DNA of 64,000 nucleotides from Steinernema hermaphroditum (Eukaryota > Nematoda > Chromadorea > Rhabditida > Steinernematidae). The stretch spans positions 12,524,001-12,588,000 of the forward strand of contig CM059621.1 of the NCBI GenBank assembly GCA_030435675.1, given 5' to 3'. Of this stretch, positions 1 through 12,375 are shown one piece after another; the stretch's first letter is position 1, and each line of letters starts with the position of its first letter. Position numbers and translations under genes: made by a program. Under the pieces are notes generated by a model, which did not search any database, was not told the DNA's origin, and was given only the letters and a program-made list of their open reading frames with translations.

Positions 1-3000
1 AGCTCGTTGCGATGAGCAGCGGACGAAACCCGATGGATCACTTTGACAAAGAACACACATAAACACGATGGGATCGGGGGCTGTTTTCCCGCCACACGTC
101 GTAAATCACAAGATGGCGGCACAGGGTAAACATCGTTTTGCGGCCTTTATCGTTAGGAAGCTGTCGCAGTATTTATAGATCCGTATTTCCACATCGCTTA
201 CCATATGCTAGGGGAAATAGAGGTAGAAATAACTCCACGTGGGAAGGTTGCAGCAGTAAACAAACCTGTTTTCATATTTCACCATTTTTCACATGGATGC
301 AATTAGTTAGGACATGCCAAATGACGAGAAAATGCACACATAGCTTTACTTTTCTGACGACAAAACGAAGTCGATCGCAAACAACTCACCCCGTTTTAAT
401 CGAAAGCTCCAAATTCTGTTTACTCCGCCGAAGATAGCGCATTTTCCATTAGCTCCAGTGGAGGCGAGCGAGATGGACGTGGCCAAATTTAACGACAGCC
501 GGACGCATAAACTCATTATAAATCCAAAAAGGGAAGGAGAAGGCCAAAAAAGGTGGCCAAAATGGGAATTCGATTTTTGGTTTTTCAGGTGCTCCTTCCA
601 TGGGCAATATGTAACTCTGCCACTTTTGGGAGAGCGAAAAACGAAAGACGGAAGTAGGAGTGGAAGTGGAAGGCAACTTTTGTCGTTATTAGTTCTGCGA
701 ATTGGGACTTCGAATTAGAGAAGATGGCTGACAAGACACGACATCAGAAGTGGGTGTTTTGCACCGCCCCCTGAATCATTTCCTAATTGTTTTTGCTAAT
801 GCGTTTAATGGGGTTGGAGTATGAATAAGTCCTTAGTGGAGAGTTAGAATGTCAGTAACTACAATGGCTTCCATTCACCTGACGTGTCTTTAATGGAAAG
901 AAATTTGGAGTCATTTGGATTGTTCTTCATTCAGATGGAGAATAAAGCGGAGAAGTAGAACTCATACGCCCTCTGCGATGAGCAAATAGAATGCAAAGAA
1001 GAGTAAGAACCCTACAATTGTAAGACCTATACTAAACACATGCTTGCAGTCAAATGCACTCTCTAGTCCACCGTTAGATCTGCTAAAAATATCGTAATTT
1101 CCGATCTGCTCAACCTCATCAAAACAACTATAAAAGGCTCGTACAGGAAAGTGTCAAAATTAAAGTGTAGAAGTACGTAAGAACAAGCGTAAAACAAAGC
1201 TAATTTCGGGAAGAAGCGTTGGCCTTACACTTGATGTTGTTCTCCATCGAACTCCTTAAAATGTCAGGAACAGCGCCAGGGATTTCAATACGTATCGTGC
1301 ACAAAGTACATGTTTTTGGCTCAATTCGACATCAAGAGAGACAGAGAGACATTGCAGGATTCCGAGAGGTCGCTAACAAGACACTTAACTGATCACCGCG
1401 AAGAGCAGCCGAGCGTGGAAGCGCAGATGCACTTAGAAAGTGCAGGAAATGTTGGCTTCCTCTGCAAATTGAAACCTCCTCTCCTTGCAGAAGTTTTCGC
1501 TAAAATGCTGACACTTTAGACATCAGAAGTTCAATGAGGCCAAGACCGGCTCTTATGGGCAAGAAAGGACCAAGCGAGGATTGCGCTGACACATTCATAG
1601 AGTAATAGGATGTACTATGAAAATAACAAAACTAAAAAAATAAGCGAATAACATGCAAATAATTGCACTATGGAAGCCCTGAAAAATAAAAATACTGAAG
1701 CGGAAAAACGTATGTCCAAGTTAGTGCATAAGCTCATTGAAAGACACTTTGACGGCCTAACTTGTTGAAAATATAAAAAAGCTAAGAATGACAATAATTT
1801 CGCCAGATCACTGGAAACTAAATAAGCATTTTAGACCGATATTTCCTATATTTTCAGGACCGATCTTGGCAAATCAGATGTAGTGATTAGTATTTATGAG
1901 GCAGAACATGGTCCGTTCAACGGAATCAATCTTAGTCCGTGTACTCAAGCCATTATTTAATTTTCCGACTAATCAGTGTCGCTGGTGAGGACTGCACAGC
2001 ATGATCGACCCTTGTCTCATAGTCAATCAGAAAATAGAGGTACTCAGACCTAACAACGCCAAGAGATCAAAAAGAGTTCATAATGCGAATGTCGACACCA
2101 ATTTCCATATTAAATCCATGTGCGTTCCCCTCCGCAACCAAAAATACTCCGCACAACAAAAGCGCCCTCGCCGCGGCAGAATGTGTAAATCGCCCCCCTG
2201 ATGTGGACTTTAATCGCGCCTCTCCATCGAGGTCAGCGGAAACGTCGCCTAATAGAGCGGCGACGAAAACGACGCAATAGGATTTGCGAACGCCAAACAC
2301 CCTCAGCCATCGCGCTTTTGCTCTTCGTCATCGCCGAATGGAGGGCAAAGGGCTCTGCGCGCGGAAAACACTTGCGGATTCCGCCGAGATTTGTGACGCG
2401 AAGTGAGGGATGAGTCAGTTGATCATGTTACACTCTCGGCCGCGCCGCGGACGATGAGGTCTGAGTGTGCTGTTCCGGAACGGATTGCGTGCGAACGTGA
2501 TCCAATTTTGGACCGTCTGACGTGGTCGGAAGAGAGACGAGGGAGACACGTTTTTAGAGCGATTAGATTTGCGTAATTACGGTGACGGGAAGGAGCAGAC
2601 GGACATTAGGGAAGAGGGCTCTGGAGAGCGGGCTCTGTTTCGAAAAACAAAAGGGATGTGAAGAAGAACTTTGGTGTCTGCAAAAGACAATGAGAAGGTC
2701 CAAAAATGCATAGCACTCCGCGACCCGAAGCGTCGACATGTCCATGTCTCAAAAACAGACAGTTTTCGAACGGATCACATTTCTAGACATAGAACGAGCG
2801 GTCACTTAAGCGTGAAAAATGATGTCTCATGTCTGAAAAAGACGGACAAAGCCCTCGAAGAGAATGCACATAAAAACATGACAAATGGAAGGGCCGAACA
2901 TCTCTACATCGTTAGCATCAGCTAGCTAAAGCAAACCCACACGGTTTGTGATGAAGTGTCCGGCAGAACACAGGGCTAGAAACAAGAGGAATAGGAAAGA

Positions 3001-5998
3001 CGAAGAACTTTGAATTATCGCCTCGACGCAATTTTGTGTAATTTCCGCTTGACATTGAGGGGCAGAATTAATTATAATTTCTCGACATCAGCCGAGGGAA
3101 CATGCTAGGAGAAATAACTAAGCCTACAGTCATAGTTCCAGTATTGAATTATTAAAACTTTTTGGAAATTTTGGATACGAAAGTACCTTCACATTCATAC
3201 CTGCGCATTGTATATTCAACTTGAAGGACATAACACGTCTGTTTACTAGACTAGGTCGCACCCTTGGAGTTTCTGCCATAAGCGAACTGCAATAAGACGG
3301 AACAAAAATTCACAGATTTGACAAGATTCCTGTAATATTCGAAGCGTAGGGCCCTATCGGATATAACACCTTCTCTGGGAGGCTTTCCACAAGTCCGTCT
3401 GCCATGTTTCGATCATGAGTGAAAGTGCTTCGGATAACCCTAAGCGTTTTGAAATGAGACGGTGTTTACACTAGACGTCGGAAATTGGAAAAAGTAGTCC
3501 AACACACAATGTACTTTTAATGAAAGAAGATAATCAATGATGTGTCCTCGGTTCATCTGATGTTTGGGCAACAGAATTAGTTATAATTGCATGGTGGAGG
3601 GCGACACCTTAATTATCAGCAAAGATCATAAGTGCGCAAACACTCAAAATGACCTTTAAAATTCTGGAGGGCACGTAATAAAGATCATTGGGAAACTGGA
3701 CCAAATGACCAATTATATTCGCACTATCACTGCATATGCATCATGACAACGCACTAGATATTCCAGATATATAAAATATCGGCACTTAGTATAGGAAGCT
3801 CTTCCTTGCGGATATGTATATAAGGCGATTAATTCAGCAGATATCCGTTGCACTCATGGATCCGCGGTTGTTGTCTGTGCACACACTTCGATGGAAAGGC
3901 AAGATAGACAGATCTTCGAAGACTCTCTCAACTGTTCGCATTGCATGCACTGCACCGAAAAATGAAACCCACGCCTAATGGAGTCCTCCAGATGTGGTTT
4001 GGACGACGAAAAGAAGCCTAATCAAATAAGGCGTCCCTTTTAAGACCATAATTGCTTGGAACCCACGCTCATTCGTCAGGAGAGGACCGCCAAGCAAAGT
4101 GTTAAGAGGACGGCTGAACTGAAAGTGAACGAGTACAGCGAACGAACAGTGATCAGTCAAAGGGGTTTTAATGGAGTAAATATCTGCAAAAGGTCAACAA
4201 AACAACATTGCCATACCGTTTTATATTTCCGGCATTGCGGCAGCATTCAGGTCCTCGCTATAAACTACGATCAAATATGATCGTCAAGACTCCCCGAGAC
4301 GACCGAAGATCTGCTGCAGCTCCGAAGTCTGCACTGATGATGGTCTCCTCCACTTCACTTCTGCTTCTCTAGCGGAATCAAGCATTTCCCACGAAATGTA
4401 AGAGCATCGCTTACTTCGACTCTGATGCCACCTCTACTGCTGAAGCTACATAAGAAAAAGTTACTATGTTGCCCTATCAGACAGCTTGTCGTAAGAGTAT
4501 AACCTGGCTAAACCTAATGCAACATGAATACGGGCTTCTTCAGCGATTAGCGTGGCTAGCTAGAACCGCTAAGAGTTTAGATTAGGATGCGCGATAATTT
4601 TGGTTTAATGAAAAACAGCAAAAGGAACGAAGAGATAAAGAAGAAATTGCTTCTTCGTAAATTTCTTTTCGCCATGCATGGACTCCTGGAACATGATAGG
4701 CCACAGATCAAAAGGGCTTCGGTTCCTTCTGGAAATGGCACATAAGAGTGCTCACATCCACAGGAAATCTTTTTGAGAGCACTCTGTAAATCGAGTGTTT
4801 TCGTCTCGTTCGGACGGAAGTGGTAGGAGAGGCATATGGATTGGACTCTCGGAAGTCCAGAAAGGGGAGAACCGACGCAAAATAGTCCTTTTCCGATAGC
4901 GAAATCATAAAAGTGGAAAGTGGCCGCCGTTATCCAAAGTCGTTTAGCGAAAAAAGTCGAAAATGTGGGGAGTACGCTGAGCAACACGAACTGTCAAGGA
5001 TTGTTGTTCGACGAGGGGGAGGCGATTTCCACCACTATAAAACCGGTTTTCATCGCGCTAATCTATGTAAAAACGTCGTGGGAACGCCGCTGACTGCTTT
5101 GAGAGGGAATGTTGAGTGAAAGTGGACGAAGATCGTGACTAGAAGTGATTATACTCTCTGACCGCTGGAGTAAAAAATAAGAAATACATAAATCATTTAT
5201 CGAAATAGAAGAGGAAAAGAAAATGAGTTTAAACATTGTGGTAACCATTCAAGATCTGAACCTAAAATATTGAAATTGAGGTAGGATAGCTGTCTTTAAA
5301 GCCTTTCTTATTCCTGCATATTTTGTCATGTCTCCGTCATGCGTCGTGAAAACAAAGCGAGCAAACCATTTCCTTGTTTCCCTCAAATTCCTCTCAGACA
5401 TCGCCATTGTCAAGAGAAGAAGAACCATCAATTGTCTTTGTTTTGCAAGAGTCCCCGGAGAATACTCGAAGCTACTTCCTCCAGAGATAATGACGTTCGC
5501 TCTTTCCGAGCAAAAACAATAACAATTGCAAAATTGCTTTTCTACTGACCAAAGCCCGTTAAGCACTAGCGATAGGGAGGAAGGGTTAATTATTCTGGCT
5601 CACTACTTCTGATTCTAGTTTTTCGTTTCTTTCAAGACTCGACTCACTCTTATCAACATTTCTAACAACATCTACATCAAGTACTTTGTTGTGAAGATTC
5701 CCTCCTGAAGACGTCTGGTTCAGTTCTGCGCCAAAATACGACGTCAACAGTGACGACAACGTTAATACGACCTGAGCACGATTATCACAAATGCAAATCA
5801 CGCTCCATCTTGGAATACTATATGAGGAAACGAGAATGAAGCAAAAACGAAGCATCGATGCAACACTAGCTACTCTCGTGCGATTCACTGTCTAAACGCA
5901 CAAATATTTGTCCGCCAAGACAAGCAAAGGTCTTCTTTATAAACGTGCAAACATTGCCTCCGATTGAAAACATCACATGATGGGTGAGTCACTCACTG
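1..5998. other. Intergenic stretch, no supported gene
   Basis: Open frames here are short (longest 136 codons, minus strand 4577-4987). None shows a recognisable domain or a chain of exons joined by plausible short introns. A minus-strand frame at 5586-5888 (100 codons, hydrophobic first third, hydrophilic tail) could be a small secreted protein but has no supporting homologue in the window. GC rises around 2160-2420 without a convincing coding signal. Confidence 0.5.
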
Positions 5999-7453
5999 CT
6001 AGTACCTCCGGCGACCCTCAGGTGTCGGCTGGAAGTGGTGGAATCGCGGCGGAGGAGTGGGCCGAAACGGGGGAGCTTCCAACTGCACAGGTCTTCGGGA
6101 ACAGCTCGAGCCTCCGAAGTATAAATAGCATTTGTGGACGACAGCGATGAACCAGACGTTGAAAATGCACCCGAGGAGGCACAATGCGGTGCCAACGCCG
6201 AAAGTCACTTGAATTTGATAATCTGGAAAAGGGTTCGTACTCTTTGATCCTTTTTTGAGTGGATAATACAGGGTGACCAGAAAGTTCTGTGAATTTTTTC
6301 GCCATCCATATTTGCAAATGTTTTCCGAGTCGCCGGTTTTTTTCGTTGATTTATTCATTTTTAGCGCATCTTTTTACCCCATATTCACTTTTATCGTGAC
6401 TGTTACTCACTGTTATTCAAAAAATTTGGGCTCTGAAAAGCTGGAATTGATCCGGAATTGATTCCAGGTTCCAGGTGAAAAAAATTAGGAAGGGAGAAAT
6501 TAGTCTGGAAACTCGTGCGTGCCTCGGCCTAATTTCAACGAGCATGATCAGCCCTTTATCGATGCTGGACTTCAAGTGATGTTCGGGCTTTTTATATGTA
6601 ATTTGGCTGAATAAGGCAGTGTAGTTTGTTTCCCAATTTGGATGCGTTTTCTTGCACAAAAATCCTGTTTTTAGTTTCACAGAATAGCCTGGTCGCCTTG
6701 TACTGATTTCTAGAATTCGTAAACTGACCCTTGTCGGCGGTAGGAAAAGTGGTATCGTCAACATTACCGTCACCATACTTTGGGGTGAACGAGCAAAGGA
6801 AGATCAAGAAGATGATTGCGAGGGCGCCCAGTGCAAGTAAGTTCAGAAACTGAAAGGACTTATATGGACAATGGCAGAGCATAAATATTTTTAGATTCTG
6901 GCCCTGAGGTTTCTGGCCCCGATGAATCCGGTGATATTTGGGTTTCCAAAGAGTTTGGACTCACCTGAATTACCCAAAAGGGAATCAACCATTCGCCTCT
7001 TTCCGTCTTGACTCCAATGAATAGGAATATTGTGGAGAATAAAGTGATGACGGCAACCGAGAAAGTCGTCCAGGAAATGGAGGCTTGACTGGAGTAGGCC
7101 ACAAACGAAGAGATGATTTGGCCGACAGAGCCGATTAGGTAGAGAACACCGATAAAAAAGGTGCCGAACTAAACAGCGATCATCTGCTGAGCAAAACGAC
7201 CTGTCCACTACCTTGATGTTAATGCTGCCACAGCAGCAGGTACTGTAGTCTTGCTCCGACCTAGCCATCTCAAATGCAAAAACTTCGATTTTTGGGAGAT
7301 AGATGTATTTATGGCAATGGCAAAACGGGCTGCATCAAGCAAATAAGTAAACAGACAAACCTTTGGTGGGGGCCTCTGCCCGGTCGGATCCTCGTCGTCG
7401 GTAAACAGGGAGGGTGGGCGCCTTTGATAAAAACTTCCGCTGTGATGGTTCAT
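5999..7453 (-). CDS. LAPTM4-like four-transmembrane protein (gene 1 of 4)
   Basis: Predicted endosomal/lysosomal four-pass membrane protein of the LAPTM4 family. Exons (minus): 7453-7361, 7268-7212, 7168-6965, 6849-6729, 6222-5999; 232 residues. If the first exon is wrong and the ATG at 7268 is used, it has 201. The family signature is visible: a cysteine cluster CCCG followed by SINIK just before TM1, then an FGTFFIGVLYLIG-type TM1. A GEWLIPFW motif lies after TM3, and HKCYLYF follows TM4, matching the xCxRY motif of LAPTM4 proteins. The tail is proline-rich (RPTPPPRFHHF) but has no PPxY motif, unlike mammalian LAPTM4A. Intron phases after the CCCG exon are 0, 0, 1, as in the three plus-strand paralogues at 11.0-14.1 kb. 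Intron 3 is about 500 bp because a transposon-like element lies inside it. The proline-rich first exon is less certain than the rest. Confidence 0.82.
6269..6700. mobile_element. Mariner-type non-autonomous element in an intron
   Basis: The ends are imperfect terminal inverted repeats of about 25 bp: CAGGGTGACCAGAAAGTTCT at the left (6269) and its diverged reverse complement ending CTGGTCGCCTTG at 6700. Both ends abut a TA dinucleotide (6267-6268 and 6701-6702), the classic Tc1/mariner target duplication. The element is 432 bp, has no transposase, and lies wholly within intron 3 of the minus-strand LAPTM-like gene. Removing it plus one TA leaves an intron of roughly 70 bp, close to the gene's other introns. 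Open frames inside it are fortuitous. Confidence 0.7.
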
Positions 7454-7849
7454 TTTTGTTTTGAATTGTTTTGAATTACAATCTAGTTAGGATTAGCTGA
7501 CTGTTTTCGATGTTTTGTTTGTTTGGATATATCTCGGAAATACGCTCTAATTTCGCAGTGCTTACTACAGGGTGGCCCAGATAAACTGCAACTAATGCGA
7601 CGGAAAGGATTGGTTCTGTGTCATACCCACTTTCCCACGGACTGCGGACTCACCATTGGGAGACTGATTTTGATTTTACTAGGTGGATATATTTTTAAAC
7701 CAGCAAGAACCCCGCAATCCATCTGGCCGTTCGAGACTTACGGCGTAAATATTTCTTGCGTAAATAGAATATTGTTTGGTGTTTAAAAAAGGGATCGACT
7801 CGTGGAAATGTGTGTATCCCAGGCCTAGAAACTGTTGAAAAACACAGGA
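7454..7849. other. Intergenic; possible degenerate mariner end
   Basis: No gene seen. At 7566-7590 the sequence TACAGGGTGGCCCAGATAAA resembles a Tc1/mariner terminal repeat preceded by TA. I could not find a matching inverted partner nearby, so it is at best a solo or truncated end. Confidence 0.25.
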
Positions 7850-8120
7850 TGTATCTTGCTTCCGGATTCATTTCTAGTGTGGCAGTGATGTCGAAGTGGC
7901 CAGTGGCCGGGCGCTTCACGGGGCATCTGGAAATCGACGAAATTCCGGAAATGGTGGCGGATCTTCTCCTTCTCGGGGTGTGGCACAAGAGCGACTTCGG
8001 AGAGATGAGTCCGTGGTCCAGGAGTTGCGTCTTTGCCGGTTGAGGTGTTCTCTGAGCGTCGGCAACCTGTAGTTTCTGTTTCAGAGAGAATGGTCCTTGG
8101 TTTCAAAGTTGTGTCTTTGC
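7850..8120 (+). repeat. Dispersed repeat copy A (partner at 62.6-62.9 kb, inverted)
   Basis: Positions about 7850-8070 match the reverse complement of about 62610-62885. The best core, CTTCACGGGGCATCTGG followed by TCCGGAAATG and TTCTCGGGG, is nearly identical, and a second block (GACTCATCTCTCCG on the other strand) is shared. Both copies are open in more than one frame, but substitutions are spread over all codon positions and the best conserved frame shifts between blocks. A repeat is therefore likelier than a gene. Within this copy a block of about 30 bp (GTCCGTGGTCCAGGAGTTGC) recurs 82 bp downstream in diverged form. Confidence 0.65.
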
Positions 8121-8191
8121 TGATATCCATTTTGTTTTGGCCATTGGCCATTTTTCGACGGGAGAGAACGGCTGCACTTTCGGTATTATTG

Positions 8192-8385
8192 CACGCATTT
8201 TATTTTGTTTCATTTTGATTAATTTACATTACATGAATATCAAGTGCTTTGAAGCCAAATCGTAAACACAGTTTTAGAGAAAAACACAGTTGAATGAAGC
8301 TGGATAAACCTGGACTATATCGTATGGCTTCAAAACACTTGATATCCATGTAGTGTAAACACAAATGAAACAAAATAAAATGCGT
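8192..8385. repeat. Long inverted repeat (about 62-bp arms)
   Basis: The left arm (8192-8256) runs from CACGCATTTTATTTTGTTTC to ATATCAAGTGCTTTGAAGCC. The right arm (8326-8385) is its reverse complement with about 85-90% identity by eye, ending in GAAACAAAATAAAATGCG. The loop is about 70 bp. RNA or single-stranded DNA from here would form a long hairpin. It directly follows the dispersed repeat at 7.85-8.12 kb and may be part of the same foldback/MITE-like element. Confidence 0.75.
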
Positions 8386-8399
8386 AAAACCTAGTAGTA

Positions 8400-11001
8400 G
8401 GAAGACTGTTCCTTTCACATTGACTAACACATTCCATAGAAGAAATACTGGCGCTTCTACGTGAAAACCGTTATGGTAGCTTTGATGTCCGCATAATACA
8501 AAACATTGCTTGGCTCCTTTTCTTCTCTATGCTAGGAAGTAGACCAATCCAATCAGGAAATGGCGCATAAGAGGTGAAAGGCTCTAGTGCGATCGAATCA
8601 AATTCCAGAACACAATTACATACGTTCACCTTCTCATGTGACACTTCCTCTTTTCAGTCGTTTCACTACGTCATAACGCGATTTCTTCCTTGCCATAAAG
8701 GCGATTGTGTTCTCCCTCCCTCCCGCTGTTCCTCCTCCAAAAGCCTTCACGTCTATATATAATCACTTTGCACTTTCTACCTATATATAGTCGATATTTT
8801 CCTAGCATTGTCCGTAGGATATACTTTACTCCTTCTCCTTCTTTTCTCACCCATCATTCATCACTGTCAGAGATGATGCCTCTTGGGTATCCTCAAGTCG
8901 GTCCAAGAAGCCGTTCGTCCCTCGTCCACAACAGCCTCCATCGATTGTGGCACCGCAATTTATCAAATATTCCGCAAAAGGTCGTTCAAATTGTGCGGCT
9001 GAGAGTGCGCTTTCCTCATGGCACACAATCGGCGGACACTTTTTGGCGACGCTATGGAACTTGCTTCATCTTTCTGATCTGTGCGCAAGCCGACGACCGC
9101 TGGTCATTCTCCCTAGATTTGTTTTGCTTTCCCAAAACTAATATATTATAAGCTTGGATTTAAATTAAGACTGCGCCGGTTGAGTCATTGCGTTTGTTTT
9201 TTTTTCGAATATCTTCCCTATAGCCTTCATTTTCTCCAAAGCTAGCAATAAAACGCGTTTTAGTGCTGCTGTTTCCGTTCCAAAATTTGTTTTGGCGTAC
9301 GAGAATTGAATGTTTTCATCTGCTTGGCGTTTGAATCGGGGGATTGAGCGAGCCAGTGGTTAGTTGCATGTTTTGACGTTTAGGGCCACGCGATGTTTTC
9401 GTTTCATTTGAATCACTCCTTTGTCTAAGCTACGTGGTACTTACGCAAGCAACAATTGAGCCACTTTGTAATCATTTGAACTCTATTCTCCTCTATGGTA
9501 CGTAGGATTTACGTGTGCGTAAACCATTTGTTGAAGGTGCAGCAATTCAGCTTTTGTTTTCAGCTCTGTGATAGTTCATTAAAGAGCCGAAGTTTTATAG
9601 CGCTTAATCCAGAATATCCGAGATATAGCAAAAAATTTTTTTTTTCATATTTTAAAGACTCCATACAGTGTGTTCGATAATGATAGATCCACATGATTTT
9701 TTAAAATTTTTGAGAGAAATAATGGCGGTATAAAACGATTACATTCGGGGGATTCTTCACTGGTGGTTCTCAGCTCAGATGCTCTGGTATTGCTTTCTTT
9801 AGGCCAGACGTTTCGCTCGAGGAAAAAATGGTCATTTTGGAGTGGGTCATTAATATTGAATAGCTAAATTGGCCATTTTTGAAGGTGCACTTAAGAAATT
9901 GAAGAATTCCCCCCGACTGTGATCGTTTTGTACCTATAAAACCCTCCCGAAAAAAGATTGAAGGAAATCACATAGCCCTTACCTTTGTATCTTTGCGTGT
10001 CAAATTTTTTTAAACAATAGGAAGAATTTGTCGCCAAAAAATTGACGTATTAACTCGCATCGAGGGTTCTCTCATATTGTGACAATTTTCAATGGCGATG
10101 CCGCCTACGTCCGCCTGTAATTCCGAATTCTCGCTCTGTTGCGCGCGCGTGTTTTGTCCCAAATTGCGATGTTTTCCCCGAACTCCCCGAATTTATGATA
10201 GAGCTTGTGTGTCCAGCACGACTTAATCACAAAATATGGATTTTTGGTTTGGCCAGAGATACATATCGCATCTATCTGTGCCTTGGCATTAAGGGTCATC
10301 TAAACCACTTTCTCTGAGGTTCCATTCCATACTGCTTTTACGAGTTTCTGATGCACTTTAAGACGGCAGAAACCGAATTCCGAATCTCATCGGTTCATAA
10401 CGGCCTAAATAGCCTGAGGGTCTATTTGCGTCTTCGGACGACACGCAGTGTCCACTCGAGTGTTTCTCCATCGCGTTCTTTTTCGGTCACTCGGACCTTT
10501 TTGCAGAGAATTAATCAGATGACGTACGTGTTGTTGATGGCTATGAACTTCTGTGGGAGGATTCATCGTCACAACGTCGAGATTAATTGGATAACACCTC
10601 TCGACGCTCTCTTCGAGTACATTGCGCTGACGAAGTTTGAAGGTTTAAGTGTCTTAATAGGCGATCTTGAACACTGATTGTAGTGGGTGTAACGAACTCT
10701 TCTACCGGATTAACCCACTGATGTTCACACGTGCCGTGTATCCGCTCATCACCTCCCACACCTAACCACTTACGTGTTCGCCCTCCGACGACCGCGAAGT
10801 TTGTGTTTGCCGCCTCTTCCGCGATCGATCTCGCCCTTTCACCCACCCATCTATCCATCCAATCTGCCGCATCCTTTCAACCGCCTTAGACAAAACCGAA
10901 TTATCACGGCTGCTCGGCGAGCGCTCACTTAGACGCCGCGACTCTTTGCGCCCTCGTGTGACGATATCACATAAAAAGTGGACCGTTCAGGAAAGCTCTT
11001 G
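8400..11001. other. Intergenic, no supported gene
   Basis: No exon chain or domain recognised on either strand. The longest frame is 148 codons at 8705-9151 (plus), without a family signature. Just before the next gene, an acceptor-like GTTCAG at 10985-10990 precedes the ATG at 11002 and could serve trans-splicing. Confidence 0.5.
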
Positions 11002-11959
11002 ATGAAGTCACGTCCGGAAGAGGCGCTCGAGAAAGCGCAGGTCTCTGTGGAGATGGACGCGGAAGTCAACGATTCGTGCTGTTTTGGAATTCTGAACATC
11101 AAGGTGAGTCGGGATATTCAGAGGAATCGAATGCTTCGCTTAATCTTTTATGATATCTTTGATGGACAACTGAGGGGTTAGTTAGATGCCCCTTTAAACA
11201 GTGAATTGTTTTCGTCATGATCATGCAATTACACTTTGGGGTGAGGTCGCTAGCGGGGATCGAGGACTATGATTAAGGGTTCTCACGAGGGTCCAATCGA
11301 AAGGGAAGAAAAGTAGATCTGCAATGAAATTAATTAATGGTAATACCTATTGATGAGTGGCAGTTCGTAAGATCAGAAACCCGTTCAGAAATAGCATTAT
11401 GTTTGGGAAATGATTTCTCAACCGAACTAACTCCCCTGTTTAGTCCGGCACGGTCGTCTTCGGCGTGATATGGGCGCTCTTCTCCATAATAACCCTCTCC
11501 ATTTCCATTCCCTCCTCGAACATTCCCGTCGCGAACTATTCCATCGCCATCGGCCTTCTTGGCATCGTCGTCGTCGTTCCCCTCTTCATGGCGGTGTGGA
11601 TGGACAGACCATTGCTTCTTGCCCCTTTCGCCATCACTCTGGTACGGTCTAGGATCATAGATCATTACAGCTGGCTCAATTCTAGGTCCTCTACCTTGTG
11701 CTGACAGTTGTCACCGCTTTTTATCTCATCCAGTCGCTGACACGCAACAAACTGAGTCACCGCGACGATACAGGCGAAGGTAACGCATCTACACGTCAAT
11801 CAACGTTTTTTTTTCGCTTTAGTGACATTTGCCGTGGTGAGCCTCGGACTTCTGGCAGCGATCGTCTTCTTGGACGTGTGGAGTCTTGCTGTCCTGAAGC
11901 AGTGCTACTCATATCTGAGGCTGCTGGGAATGGTGCCTCACTCGGTACTTTTGCCGTAA
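11002..11959 (+). CDS. LAPTM4-like four-transmembrane protein (gene 2 of 4)
   Basis: Exons 11002-11103, 11444-11641, 11686-11779, 11823-11959; 176 residues. A short acidic N-terminus is followed by CCFGILNIK at residues 26-34, then four hydrophobic segments. After TM4 comes LKQCYSYLR, equivalent to the Cys-x-Tyr motif that follows TM4 in LAPTM4 proteins. Intron phases 0, 0, 1 match the minus-strand paralogue, and exon 2 has exactly the same length (198 nt) as in the gene at 13427. A GTG at 10978 is in frame upstream but the first ATG is 11002, 12 bases after an acceptor-like GTTCAG. A polyadenylation signal AATAAA lies near 12007. The family acts in late endosomal and lysosomal membrane trafficking and transport; the substrate of this member is unknown. 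Confidence 0.85.
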
Positions 11960-12375
11960 ACGGGTTGCGTCTCCTCTTTCTCTGTAATTAATTTGATGTA
12001 CATATAGAATAAAAAGGCTTTTTTGTGATCGTCAGAGGCAATGTGAGGTACAAGATCGATAAATATGGGATATCTTGCATTTGGTCCATTCGAGAGGAGA
12101 AAGCCACATATCAGAGAGCCGTTGAAAAGAGATTTCCTTTGATCTTAGGTGAAAAATGCGGAGTTTTACCACAAGAGAATGCCACCGCTTCTCCTTGTCT
12201 GTCTTCGCGTAAATGAGGTCTCTTCGTTACACGTGCAGAACGAGACACTCCACTGCAACTCAGACAAGGAGACACCGATGTCCTTAAAAGGCCTCCCTGC
12301 AGAGATCGGCAGTCGTTCATCTTACTCCGTTTCTGATCGGTCGTCCTCGACTTCGCCAATCCAAGAAACATCGCC

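Noticed and set aside
6417..6776. 119-codon minus frame
   Set aside because: It lies almost entirely within the mariner-like element and intron 3 of the LAPTM-like gene.
10978..11001. GTG-initiated extension of the second LAPTM-like gene
   Set aside because: It is a nuclear eukaryotic gene; the first ATG is at 11002 and follows an acceptor-like site.
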